This document shows positions 1 through 8,836 of a DNA stretch of 34,439 bases, in pieces. Position 1 is the first letter of the stretch, and every line of letters begins with the position of its first letter. Made by a program: the position numbers and the translations under genes. The stretch is from Leptospira biflexa (GTDB lineage: Bacteria > Spirochaetota > DYNZ01), in contig DYNZ01000025.1 in assembly GCA_020720805.1 (NCBI GenBank), positions 1-34,439 on the forward strand, in the 5' to 3' direction. The notes below the pieces were generated by a model that saw only the letters and a list, made by a program, of their open reading frames with translations, was not told the DNA's origin and ran no database searches.

Positions 1-190
1 GCGCGACCAGACCAGTCTCATCAACAGCAGCCGCGAAGAGGGAATGCAACAGGGTCTAGAGCAAGGAATGCAACAGGGTGCCCGGGAAAATGCCCGTCAG
101 ACTGCAAAACAGATGAAGAAGGACGGATTAACAACAGAGTTGATTGTAAAATATACCTGCCTCTCGCCAGAGGAGATCGAAACGCTGTAG
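1..190 (+). CDS. C-terminal end of Rpn/PD-(D/E)XK nuclease family transposase (partial)
   Basis: Only the last 62 codons are inside the window; frame 2 is open from the left edge to the TAG at 188-190. The visible tail has the layout typical of Rpn-type (recombination-promoting nuclease/putative transposase) proteins: a Gly/Gln/Glu-rich low-complexity linker with two copies of GMQQG, then a basic helix and the closing segment LSPEEIETL. The nuclease core itself would lie upstream, outside the window, so catalytic residues cannot be checked. These proteins are usually multicopy and associated with genome rearrangement. The call rests on the tail alone. An unrelated protein with a similar linker is possible but less likely. 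Confidence 0.7.
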   Translation, partial: RDQTSLINSSREEGMQQGLEQGMQQGARENARQTAKQMKKDGLTTELIVKYTCLSPEEIETL

Positions 191-197
191 GTGTGCC

Positions 198-226
198 CGG
201 CGCTTCGAGAACCTCAGCGACAGTTG
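198..226. repeat. Possible short dispersed repeat (CTTCGAGAACCTCAGC type)
   Basis: Directly after the stop of the Rpn-type gene lies CTTCGAGAACCTCAGCG. It resembles the CTTCGA...CTCAGC short repeats found elsewhere in this window (1858, 14202, 14238, 25688, 28681) and seen in many bacterial genomes. It is a single copy with a different centre, so assignment to the same family is tentative. Confidence 0.35.
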
Positions 227-256
227 GCTAAAGCCTGCTCTTCGCCACCTTTAGGT

Positions 257-1588
257 CTATTGCCACGATCCTGTCCTAAGATCAATTTGAATAAAATTAT
301 CCGATGGTTCCAGATCCCTGAGCAACCCTTTTAGAATATACTTCTGGTTCCAGACTACCAATCGTCCGATCCAGGAGATGCCCTGTTTGTCAATTTTCGC
401 ATCAAACGCTTTTTCATCGCCCTGGTAGTGAGCCGTAAAAGCGCGTACTACCTGGTGCGCAATCGCTTTAGCCTCTTTGGACTGGAGATGAAACCATAAA
501 AATCTTGCCTTCCTCAATCTTGCCATGACAACCGTATACATTCCGCTCTCCAGAAATTCCCTTGAGTATGACGGAAAATCATCTGTATGCGATGGAATGC
601 GCGTCACAAAATAGGATGACACCTTTGCTTTTTGATCCGCAGTAATCTGTATATGGCGAAAGGGGCAAGGATAGGTTACGAATGATCCCGTTTCAATGTC
701 ATAAATAAATTTTTTACCAAAACGTTTCATGGACACATCCTGCGCATGGTAATGCCCCGTAAATACCAGACGCACATCATAATCTGCCAGCAAGCGAGCC
801 ACCTCCTGGTAATGTTCCAGAAGATATTCTGCGTGAAGTTTTCTCTGTCCTGTCCAATGTTCCAATATGCCATGATGAACCATCGCCACCACTGCTTTAC
901 CGCTTTTTCGAGCTAGTTCCAGTTGTTTCTGCATCCAATGCTTTGTTTCAGGGAAAATTTTCCCTTCCGTAATCGGATGACCGTCGCTTGGATTGAATTT
1001 GTAAAGACAGGAGTCCAGAGCCAGCAATATGAAACCTGGAAGAGGCTCGCTGGTGTAACTCAGGGACGCCGGGTCGCGGGACAAAGCCTGACCATATCCG
1101 TAATCCTGATAAATCCTGGCGAACTCTTCAGGAGTCACAGACGGCTCCGGAACTGTTTTATCTTGCTCAAACCGGACAGCATCGTGGTTCGCGATGTCGT
1201 GGTTACCCGGAATAACAAATACCTTTACCCCCCGATCCCGAAATATTTTTAGCTCTTGAGCCAGAATTTCATGGTTTCTGCGCTCGCCGTCCTTAGTCAG
1301 GTCTCCGGGAATCAACAGGATATCAGCAGGTAGGTCGAGCATCTGCCGGATGCCTTCCTGAAAAATTTCTTTAATTTCCCGCAGCAGTTTTCGATCCTGT
1401 TTAATGTACTTCTCAAAAGCCCTTCCTTCAACACCAAGGGCCGCATCAAAATAGTGTAGATCGGAGAGAACAAGCAGTTTTGCACGGGGGTAATCAGGCG
1501 CAGGCTGCTTTTCACCCTTTGAAAAACCTGCAATAGAATGAAAAAAAGAGTCTTGCTGGAGCCTTTGCCATAGCTGGAAAACATTCAT
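257..1588 (-). CDS. Calcineurin-like metallophosphoesterase
   Basis: This 443-residue protein carries the full set of calcineurin-type phosphoesterase motifs: SDLHYF (D43, H45), PGDLTKDGE (D96), PGNHD (N129, H130, D131), VHHG (H238, H239) and GHYH (H279, H281). These residues bind a two-metal centre that hydrolyses phosphomono- or phosphodiesters. A region of roughly 150 residues after the catalytic core has no motif I recognise. No clear signal peptide is visible, so it is probably cytoplasmic or peripheral. The start ATG at 1588 has a GGAT-type ribosome site a few bases upstream. It stands alone, flanked on the left by the Rpn-type gene on the other strand and on the right by repeat-filled spacer. 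The substrate cannot be told from the sequence. Confidence 0.9.
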   Translation of the reverse strand: MNVFQLWQRLQQDSFFHSIAGFSKGEKQPAPDYPRAKLLVLSDLHYFDAALGVEGRAFEKYIKQDRKLLREIKEIFQEGIRQMLDLPADILLIPGDLTKDGERRNHEILAQELKIFRDRGVKVFVIPGNHDIANHDAVRFEQDKTVPEPSVTPEEFARIYQDYGYGQALSRDPASLSYTSEPLPGFILLALDSCLYKFNPSDGHPITEGKIFPETKHWMQKQLELARKSGKAVVAMVHHGILEHWTGQRKLHAEYLLEHYQEVARLLADYDVRLVFTGHYHAQDVSMKRFGKKFIYDIETGSFVTYPCPFRHIQITADQKAKVSSYFVTRIPSHTDDFPSYSREFLESGMYTVVMARLRKARFLWFHLQSKEAKAIAHQVVRAFTAHYQGDEKAFDAKIDKQGISWIGRLVVWNQKYILKGLLRDLEPSDNFIQIDLRTGSWQ

Positions 1589-1623
1589 AGACGCATCCTG
1601 ACAAAAATATGAAGTCTATCGTG

Positions 1624-1926
1624 TATACTAAAGGCATTTTGCTTTTCGGATATCGCAAGGCAATGCCAGCGATGTCGACGCACCCTTTAGCCAGTATTTA
1701 CTGTTTGCAATGGACTTTGTGCCAAAAGGACGTTGGTAATACCACGACCTGGCATTACCCGACGCAAGGCAACGCCATGCAGTCAGGGTATCCTGCAACC
1801 GTTAATACCAAGGTCGATAAGGACGCGGTTATGGCATTGCCCAACCGGTCAAATCTTGTGCTGAGTTTATCGAAGCATCGATGCTTATTGGTATAAAACC
1901 CGAGAACTAAAGTGTTTCGAGTATAT
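1624..1926 (+). repeat. Dispersed repeat, interrupted copy (nested insertion)
   Basis: The 342-bp spacer 1589-1930 has no convincing gene and is largely repeat. Positions 1624-1698 and 1891-1926 together match, with few mismatches, the reverse complement of 22445-22553. In that second copy the two halves are contiguous. Here they are split by about 190 bp (1699-1893). The insert shares its ends with the element at 14181-14302, so this is one repeat inside another. Confidence 0.75.
1699..1893 (+). repeat. Inserted repeat element related to 14181-14302
   Basis: The segment begins near GCAATGGACTTTGTGCC and ends near AAGCATCGATGCTTATTGG. Both ends, plus a middle block around GACGCGGTTATGGC and CCAACCGGTCA, recur in reverse complement at 14181-14302. 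This copy carries about 90 bp more in its middle. It contains the short motif GTGCTGAGTTTATCGAAGC. No transposase is encoded, so it would have to be a non-autonomous, MITE-like or REP-like unit. Confidence 0.65.
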
Positions 1927-1930
1927 AAAT

Positions 1931-2716
1931 CTATTTCTGACCGAGCTGCTTTTGCTCTAGGTCGAGTATGCGCATCTGCGCTTTCACCAGAGCCTCCTCG
2001 AGGCGTTCGTTCTCATCCTGCAAACGGTCAAACTCATCAATGATCTCCCGGTCAAGCTGGGCCGCGCTATCCTGCGCCTTCAGGATTTCCAACAATTGGC
2101 CGCTGGCAGCGGGTTGCTCCACAAACAGATTTTTCTGTTTTGCTACGGAGAACTTCTCAATAGCTTTTTGGTAACGCAAATGTTCGTCATCAAGTTTTTT
2201 TTGCATATTCAATATCTTTTCAAAAACCTGCTCTGGTCCTCGATCGTCTTCAATAAAAATTTTCTTACGGAAAAGATCATAGAGATTCTGGAGAGACTCT
2301 TTCTCGGCTGGTTTTGACTGGCTATGGGATTGCAGCGTATTCCGAAACCGTTCAGCCAACAAGCTTTTCTCGACTATAATTAAGAATTCAGAAATACGAA
2401 CTGGCCTTTGTAGAAACTCCAGCGTACGGCTATCAACAGCGCTGTAATCGATGTTTTTAAGTAAGCCTGCCTTGATAAAAATAAATTTCAACCATTGCGC
2501 GCATTGGGGTAATTTCTGGAGACTCTTTAAAACATCAGGATAAGCAGGTTTGTCAAGATTGACAGCTAATACTATCTGTTCCCGTGCGCTTTCCTGAAAT
2601 TTATATAAATCCTTGAGAGAGGATTCAACGACATCCGCACCGACTTCTTGAAACCCTTGCGCAATCCGTTTTCCCTCTCTGTTATCCGAAACAACAACGA
2701 TCTGAATATTCTCCAT
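1931..2716 (-). CDS. Receiver-like domain protein with C-terminal coiled coil
   Basis: The protein is 261 residues from the ATG at 2716, which has an AGGAAGAG ribosome site; an in-frame ATG at 2737 is less well placed. The first ~120 residues read like a response-regulator receiver fold: a beta strand IQIVVVSDN, alternating amphipathic segments, and a final FLQRPV where the conserved Lys-Pro of receivers would lie. The Lys is replaced by Arg-Pro and no clear phospho-acceptor Asp sits at the end of the third strand, so it is probably a pseudo-receiver. The rest (about 130-261) is charged heptad-like sequence ending in a long coiled coil. It is divergent from the RND efflux genes and could be a regulator or scaffold. 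Partner and function are unknown. Confidence 0.7.
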   Translation of the reverse strand: MENIQIVVVSDNREGKRIAQGFQEVGADVVESSLKDLYKFQESAREQIVLAVNLDKPAYPDVLKSLQKLPQCAQWLKFIFIKAGLLKNIDYSAVDSRTLEFLQRPVRISEFLIIVEKSLLAERFRNTLQSHSQSKPAEKESLQNLYDLFRKKIFIEDDRGPEQVFEKILNMQKKLDDEHLRYQKAIEKFSVAKQKNLFVEQPAASGQLLEILKAQDSAAQLDREIIDEFDRLQDENERLEEALVKAQMRILDLEQKQLGQK

Positions 2717-2972
2717 ACCACTCTTCCTACCATCCATTTCATTCGCAAACCAAACGCAAAAGAATGGAAACCGTCAAGCTCATGTGCAATTACCTATTTT
2801 ACCATATTTTCGGCAAAAGCAAAAATAAGGGGTGCAAGGTTATATTTGCAAAATTCTTTTGAGACTCTATGAAGCAACGAAAAAAATGTCAATTGCTTTT
2901 CTTAGCCCCATTTTACGAGATAATCGAATAAAAAAATTGCAATTCTATGCTCCCATAAAAAATCGTGTCTCT

Positions 2973-5900
2973 ATGATACGATTAATAGAATTTTTCTCAA
3001 AACAGCATCTTTTCTCCAATTTTCTTTTTATCATTGTGGTTGCCGGAGGTATCCTCTACTGGCACAAAACCAGCAAAGAGGAGCTTCCCAATATCACCAT
3101 GGATCTTGTGCTGGTAACAACAAGCTATCCCGGCGCGTCCGCTTCTGAGATAGAGATGCTGGTCACATGGCCTCTGGAAAAGGAGCTGCAGAATATTGAT
3201 GGCATTGAGACTATCCGCAGCACCAGCAGCGAAGGGAAATCTCTGATAACCCTTGAACTGGACAAATACGATAAAAACAGATCCAATACAGTATCTGATA
3301 TACGTAACGCGGTACTCAGCGTTCGGCTGCCGGAAGAGATCATCGACCTGCCCGAGATTCGCGAGTTGAAAAGCTCACGTAAACCTATTATGGATATCGG
3401 GATCTACTGGAAGGATGTTCATCTGTTGCAGGATAAGGAAAGGCAGCAGTTGCAGAAAATCGCCCATGCCCTTGAAAATAGACTACTCGCCCTCCCTCAT
3501 GTCAACACAATCTCACGCAGCGGCTACCTGCAGGAAGAGCTCCGCATTGAAATCTTTCCGGATAAGATGCAATTTTATCAGATACCTTTTACCTCGATTG
3601 TCAATGACATCAAAAAATCCAATATCCGGCAGCCAGCCGGTAGTCTGGAAAATCTGAACCGGGATCGCATCTCCCTGGATGCAGAGCTGCGGCAAGAGGA
3701 TCAGCTCCGCAAACTACCGATGCAGGGAACCTTTAGCAGCGCTCTTGTCCGCTTGGAGGATATCGCAACGATCAAGGATAGCTTTGAAGAGACCCAGACT
3801 ATCATGAAAATTAATGGTCATGAAGGCATCCAATTTAAAATCCGAAAATCCACCCGCTTCGGTATTATTGAAACCGTTGACGCTGTCAAAAGAGAGATGG
3901 AGCTATTTCGCCAGACCAACCCTTCTGTAAATCTGGAAATTGTAGCGATCGATGATGAATCGCGCGATGTTCGCAACAGAATCTCGTTGATTCAGAGCAA
4001 TGGCCTGATCGGCTTTTTATTAATCCTCTTTACCCTTTTCTTTTTTCTCAATTTCAAAACCGGCTTTTGGGTGGCGATGGGTATCCCCTTTTCACTGGCG
4101 GCAACGATGATCGCCGCCAACTGGTATGGTCTCACCATTAACAATATGACCCTCGCTGCGGTAATCATTGTTATGGGAATGGTAGTCGATGATGCCATTG
4201 TGGTATCTGAAAATATCCTTCGTCTGCAAGATGAGGGTGTTCCGTTGCAGCAGGCAGTGGTAGAAGGAACAGCCTACGTTACCTTGCCTATCACCGCCAG
4301 CGTCCTGACAACCATTGTCGCCTTTCTGCCTATACTGGCATTTGAAGGTCGTCTGGCCATGTTGACCGATTCGATACCTCCCATCGTTGCCTTTATGCTA
4401 CTTGCAAGTCTGGTCGAATCTCTGATTATTCTGCCAGCACACATGAAACTGGAATTCTCACGTCCCTGGCGTATCGCCATCACACTGGGCGGCTGGCTTC
4501 TGGTGGAGCATCTGCGCCGCCGCTGGATCAGGCAAGGTTCATCAAGAGAAAAAGTAAAAGAAATGGCGGATAACGCAGCACACTGGTTCGCCCGTTTCGA
4601 ATACCGTTACAGCAGGCTCCTGGCGCGGGCACTTCATTTTCGTTATATAACGGTAACTTTCTTTATTTTCATCACCATTGCCGGCAGTTTGATCTATATT
4701 TTTGGTATGCGCTTTGTGCTCTTTCCCCGTGAAGAGTCCACGGAGATGAGATTGGCAGCCGAAGCTCCTGTCCATTTCCGCAAGGACCAGACCGCAGCCG
4801 TCGCCGCGGATCTCGAGGCTGTTGTACTCAAGCACCTTGGCAAAGAGGTGATGAATGTCCGCACCATGATTGGTATAACCATTTTTAATTATGCCAGCCA
4901 GGAGAACCGTATCCTGATGCGTATTGAGGTAGTGCCTGGTGACCAGCGAAAACTGAGTACCACCCAGTTAGCCGAACTTTGGATCAAAAAAATGAAAAAA
5001 GTTCCCAATATTAAAAAGGTACGCTTCTCGAACGCCCGATTCGGCATGGATAGCGGCAGCCCCATTGAGGTGGTTATTCAGGAAAATGACCATAATTTGC
5101 GAAAAAAAATTGCGGATGCTCTATCCGAAGAGTTAATGAAAATTCCTAGCATCAGCAATACAGAGATCGGCGAATCCTTTCAGAGTCCAGAGTATCGTTT
5201 GCGTTTGAAGCGAGATCTGCTCAAACGGCTGGAGGTCAATCCAGCCGATCTCTCCCTTGCTCTGCGCGCCTCTCTGGAGGGTATTATACTCTACCGCATT
5301 CTTTCCGGGGATGAAGAGAAAAATATCAGACTGACCTTTGCCAAAAAAGACAAACAGCAATTTGCACAGATCTCCGCTGTTGCTGTTCCCAATCTGGCCG
5401 GATACATGATCCCTCTAAACGAACTGATATCTCACGAAAAGGTCAAGGATCATTCAGAGATTCAACGCCTCAACCGTATGCGTTCTCTCATCGTGTACGC
5501 AGATCTGCATAAAAATGCAACCATGACTCCTCTTGAGGTTGCCACCTATCTTGAAAAAAACATATTTCCAAAGTTAACCAGACTCAGCCCCAATGCCCTG
5601 TTTACTTTCGATGGCGAGATCAAAATCAGCCGGGAGTCCTCCTCATTTTTTCCTGTTGCCATCGCCTCTGTCATTTTTCTGATTTTTATGATTCTGGCTC
5701 TGCAATTTAACTCAATGCTCAATCCCCTGATTATTATGGCATCAATTCCGCCGGCAGCGGCATCGGTCATCCTTGTTTTTTTTCTCCATGGTATGAATTA
5801 TCTTGGTTTTTTCGGAATCATAGGGATTTTGGGACTCAGCGGCGTAGTAGTCAATGATGCGATAGTGCTTCTCTCCAAACTCCAGGATAAACTTCCGGTA

Positions 5901-6167
5901 GATAATCTTCACTTTACTAAGTCCGATTTATACCAGATCGTTGCGGAACAATCTGCAACGCGCCTGAAGGCAGTAACCCTGACAACATTGACAACGGTAG
6001 CCGGTCTCTTTCCGACTGCCTATGGCTGGTTAGGCTATGATTCTATGCTGGCGGAAATGATGCTGGCTCTATCCTGGGGACTCGTATTCGGGACATTGAT
6101 AATCCTTCTTTTGATTCCAAGCATCTATATGATAATTCTCGATATACGTTATAAATTTAAGAAATAA
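2973..6167 (+). CDS. RND-family efflux permease (AcrB/HAE-like)
   Basis: From the ATG at 2973 the product is 1065 residues, the usual size of an RND permease. The frame is open further upstream (GTG at 2832, ATG at 2886), but the family's typical N-terminus starts at MIRLIEFF, followed at once by TM1. The protein shows the duplicated RND plan: TM1, a large periplasmic loop with PGASASEIE, TM2-6 with the TM4 motif GMVVDDAIVVSENI (the Asp-Asp pair of the proton relay), then TM7, a second large loop, and TM8-12 with GLSGVVVNDAIVLL. It would export drugs, metals or lipophilic compounds using the proton gradient. The outer-membrane channel gene follows 13 bp later. No periplasmic adaptor gene is adjacent. 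No ribosome site is obvious at the chosen start. Confidence 0.93.
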   Translation: MIRLIEFFSKQHLFSNFLFIIVVAGGILYWHKTSKEELPNITMDLVLVTTSYPGASASEIEMLVTWPLEKELQNIDGIETIRSTSSEGKSLITLELDKYDKNRSNTVSDIRNAVLSVRLPEEIIDLPEIRELKSSRKPIMDIGIYWKDVHLLQDKERQQLQKIAHALENRLLALPHVNTISRSGYLQEELRIEIFPDKMQFYQIPFTSIVNDIKKSNIRQPAGSLENLNRDRISLDAELRQEDQLRKLPMQGTFSSALVRLEDIATIKDSFEETQTIMKINGHEGIQFKIRKSTRFGIIETVDAVKREMELFRQTNPSVNLEIVAIDDESRDVRNRISLIQSNGLIGFLLILFTLFFFLNFKTGFWVAMGIPFSLAATMIAANWYGLTINNMTLAAVIIVMGMVVDDAIVVSENILRLQDEGVPLQQAVVEGTAYVTLPITASVLTTIVAFLPILAFEGRLAMLTDSIPPIVAFMLLASLVESLIILPAHMKLEFSRPWRIAITLGGWLLVEHLRRRWIRQGSSREKVKEMADNAAHWFARFEYRYSRLLARALHFRYITVTFFIFITIAGSLIYIFGMRFVLFPREESTEMRLAAEAPVHFRKDQTAAVAADLEAVVLKHLGKEVMNVRTMIGITIFNYASQENRILMRIEVVPGDQRKLSTTQLAELWIKKMKKVPNIKKVRFSNARFGMDSGSPIEVVIQENDHNLRKKIADALSEELMKIPSISNTEIGESFQSPEYRLRLKRDLLKRLEVNPADLSLALRASLEGIILYRILSGDEEKNIRLTFAKKDKQQFAQISAVAVPNLAGYMIPLNELISHEKVKDHSEIQRLNRMRSLIVYADLHKNATMTPLEVATYLEKNIFPKLTRLSPNALFTFDGEIKISRESSSFFPVAIASVIFLIFMILALQFNSMLNPLIIMASIPPAAASVILVFFLHGMNYLGFFGIIGILGLSGVVVNDAIVLLSKLQDKLPVDNLHFTKSDLYQIVAEQSATRLKAVTLTTLTTVAGLFPTAYGWLGYDSMLAEMMLALSWGLVFGTLIILLLIPSIYMIILDIRYKFKK

Positions 6168-6180
6168 TGGCAGCCAAATA

Positions 6181-7608
6181 ATGATGATTCGAATTAGATC
6201 AATATCTTTTTTCTTCATGATCTCGCTTGTCTGCATACAGCGCCAGCCCGCGGAAACCATGATTAAAGCCAGCGAGGAAAATGCGCAGCCATCCATCTCC
6301 ATGCAAAAATTTATTAAGAGATCACTCGCCCATGACCCTTCTTTCCCTTATATACTGATCGAAGAGCTGCGCCTGCAGCTCTATAAAGGGTTGAACCTTG
6401 AACCATCGGATCTTGTTCTCAACCTCACAGCTCAATATAGCATGATCCTTGATGAACAGGGTCAATCGGGCGACCCTGTGCCCGAGGCATCCATCTCTCT
6501 GCAAAAATTATTCGCAACCAGCGCAACAAACCTGAGCGCCAGCTATAGTCTTAGCCGACTCAACACCAGCACATCCGGGTACCAGCGCTCGCAGTTTTTA
6601 CTGATTTTAAGCCAGGACATTGCCCGAAACGCCTTTGGCAAAGCGTACCGCCTGCTCGAGAAAAAAAATGATCTTCTTGTTGCCTGGCTGCGCCATCAAG
6701 TCATTGAAGCCTATGAGGATTATCTGGCCAGCATGATATTGCTGTACATTGACTGGTTTCTTGCTCAGGAAAACATGATATTGGCCGAGAGCAATGTTAT
6801 CTATCAGAAAAATCTGCTCTCTCTCATGCAGCAAAAACAGCGTTATAGAATTGCCTACAATAAGGATGTACAGAAAGTCAGACTTGAATTGGCCAAGGCA
6901 GAAGAAGCTCAGGCGTTAGCTCGCCACAACCACAAACAGGTAGAATTTAAGATTAGCCAGTTATTAAAACTGGATGCGACAAAAATGCCCAGACCTCAAC
7001 CACCGGTTATCGCGGACAGAGCCTTACAAAAAAAGGCTGTTGAAACCAGAACATTTCAAATGCTGAAACTTATGGTTGATCAGGGGATCAACGACACCCT
7101 GATCGCCAAAAATAATTTACTCCCCTCGGCCTCTTTATTTGCGGGATACAGTATTGTTGGCAGAGAGTGGGAATTCATTGACAAAGAGCATAAAATCTAT
7201 GCGGGTTTAACATCGGCTCTCAATTTCACCAAGCATCGCGAGAAAGCGCTGTACGAATCAGCCCGTATAGATGCGCGCAAGCATACACTGCAAAAACAAA
7301 GAGACCTGCTCTATCTGGATAATCTACTCTTTGAAATCCGCAGCCGCATCGATAAAGAGCAGCTCTTGATACAAAATGCCCAAGCTCAGCTAGTTATGGC
7401 GGAGCGGATCCTCCAGGAAGAGCAGAGACATTTTCTCATAGGAAAAGCAACCCTCAATGATCTGATTATGGCACGCAACCAGAAAGAAAATATCAACTAC
7501 AGTCTTCTGCTGCACAAAATTCTATTGCAAAAATGGATCCTTGAGTTTCAACGCCTCAGCGATACCCTTGTGGCAGAAAATAAAAAAATTAATCTTTCTG
7601 GTTTTTGA
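6181..7608 (+). CDS. TolC-like outer-membrane efflux protein
   Basis: The 475-residue protein has a hydrophobic N-terminus (SISFFFMISLVCI) consistent with a signal peptide. After it comes the repeated layout of the outer-membrane efflux family: long helical stretches rich in Ala, Gln, Lys and Glu (for example ELAKAEEAQALARHNHKQ) separated by short beta segments, and a second half repeating the pattern (LFAGYSIVG, then a long helical run to the C-terminus). It begins 13 bp after the RND permease and is surely cotranscribed, forming the outer exit duct of that pump. Its last 20 bp overlap the 3' end of the convergent LptF/LptG-type gene. Confidence 0.88.
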   Translation: MMIRIRSISFFFMISLVCIQRQPAETMIKASEENAQPSISMQKFIKRSLAHDPSFPYILIEELRLQLYKGLNLEPSDLVLNLTAQYSMILDEQGQSGDPVPEASISLQKLFATSATNLSASYSLSRLNTSTSGYQRSQFLLILSQDIARNAFGKAYRLLEKKNDLLVAWLRHQVIEAYEDYLASMILLYIDWFLAQENMILAESNVIYQKNLLSLMQQKQRYRIAYNKDVQKVRLELAKAEEAQALARHNHKQVEFKISQLLKLDATKMPRPQPPVIADRALQKKAVETRTFQMLKLMVDQGINDTLIAKNNLLPSASLFAGYSIVGREWEFIDKEHKIYAGLTSALNFTKHREKALYESARIDARKHTLQKQRDLLYLDNLLFEIRSRIDKEQLLIQNAQAQLVMAERILQEEQRHFLIGKATLNDLIMARNQKENINYSLLLHKILLQKWILEFQRLSDTLVAENKKINLSGF

Positions 7609-8827
7609 ATCTGCGCGCAAACCGTCGAAACATATCGGAAATTCCTTCCATGACATTCTCTGCGGAATTGCGGAAATAAATCATAATAATTCCGAACAGT
7701 GAAACCACGAAAACCGGCATCCATGCTCCTATCCATGAGCGCATCTGCAATGCGTTCACCATGCGCTCTCCGGTCATCAGAATCAGGTAATAAATAAAAG
7801 TAACGATAATGGCAAAGCCGAAACCAAGCCCCTTGCCGGAACGGTGTGATACAATCCCAAGAGGTGCTCCAATCAATGTCAAAGCCAGAGAGGCGAAAGG
7901 AATAGAGAGATGCTTCCAAAACTCTAACTCACGGTTGGCAATTTCATGCCTGACCTGATGACTCGAACGATCAGGATTTTTCTTTTTATAATCTCTAAGA
8001 TCAACAAAAATCTCCTCCATCGATTTTTCCCTTTCGGAGCGCGCATCCCTGCTGGCTCCTGTATAGCCAATGCCCTTCTCCAGCATATTGAAATCTGAAT
8101 ATCCCTTCGAAAAATCTACAATGGAGTATTTGCCATTCGTGATATTCGCTGTATGCGCGCTTCCGGTAAACAGACGCAATTGCTTTAGGTTGCCAATCGT
8201 CTCATGATCCAGCCACTGACCCCGATCCGCCAGAATAATCTCTCTGGTTTTGTCTGGCTTTTCTCTGATAATGAGTACATTTTTCATCTCTTTTGTTTTT
8301 TTGGAAATGGACTCAGTGTATAACGTCTCGGGCTGGCCTGGTATGACATTGAAGACAGCGGCATCAACCAGGCTGACAGGTTGAGATCGCGAAATCTCGT
8401 CGTATAAAATTCGATAGCGCCTGTTCGCGTAAGGTAACAGATAGTTATTAAAGAGAACCATCACAAAGGTATATAAAAGACCCATTGCAATCAGTGAGCG
8501 GTAGATGCGAAAATAGCTGATGCCGGAAGCGCGCATGGCAATGATCTCGGAATCGGACGACAGACGCCCCATAGCCATAACAGTGCCCATAAGAATCGCA
8601 ACGGGCACGGTTAAAGCCATTGTAAAGGGAATCATCAATAAAAATAATTCGAGACTGTAAGAGACAGGAACATTTTTTTCTATTAACAGAGAGAGAAGAA
8701 TGACGACCTTATTCACCAGCAGAACAAAGGTAAAAAAAGCTAGACCCACCAGTATAGGAGGTAACTGCTCCCTGAGTATGTACAGCGATATCGTTGACGG
8801 TTTAAAGAATGAAATAAATTTTCTCAT
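7589..8827 (-). CDS. LptF/LptG (YjgP/YjgQ) family permease
   Basis: The 412-residue protein has the YjgP/YjgQ plan: three N-terminal membrane helices (FTFVLLVNKVVILLSLL; LFLLMIPFTMALTVPVAIL; a third around residue 110), the family signature MAMGRLSSDSEIIAMRASGI, a ~150-residue periplasmic beta-jellyroll region, and three C-terminal helices including ALTLIGAPLGIVSHR. In the lipopolysaccharide export machine, LptF and LptG with LptB extract LPS from the inner membrane. Only one paralogue is here, so I do not choose between F and G. It is the last gene of a minus-strand run and starts 9 bp after the TPR gene ends. It overlaps the convergent TolC-like gene by 20 bp. Confidence 0.92.
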   Translation of the reverse strand: MRKFISFFKPSTISLYILREQLPPILVGLAFFTFVLLVNKVVILLSLLIEKNVPVSYSLELFLLMIPFTMALTVPVAILMGTVMAMGRLSSDSEIIAMRASGISYFRIYRSLIAMGLLYTFVMVLFNNYLLPYANRRYRILYDEISRSQPVSLVDAAVFNVIPGQPETLYTESISKKTKEMKNVLIIREKPDKTREIILADRGQWLDHETIGNLKQLRLFTGSAHTANITNGKYSIVDFSKGYSDFNMLEKGIGYTGASRDARSEREKSMEEIFVDLRDYKKKNPDRSSHQVRHEIANRELEFWKHLSIPFASLALTLIGAPLGIVSHRSGKGLGFGFAIIVTFIYYLILMTGERMVNALQMRSWIGAWMPVFVVSLFGIIMIYFRNSAENVMEGISDMFRRFARRFKNQKD

Positions 8828-8836
8828 TCCTGGTCA

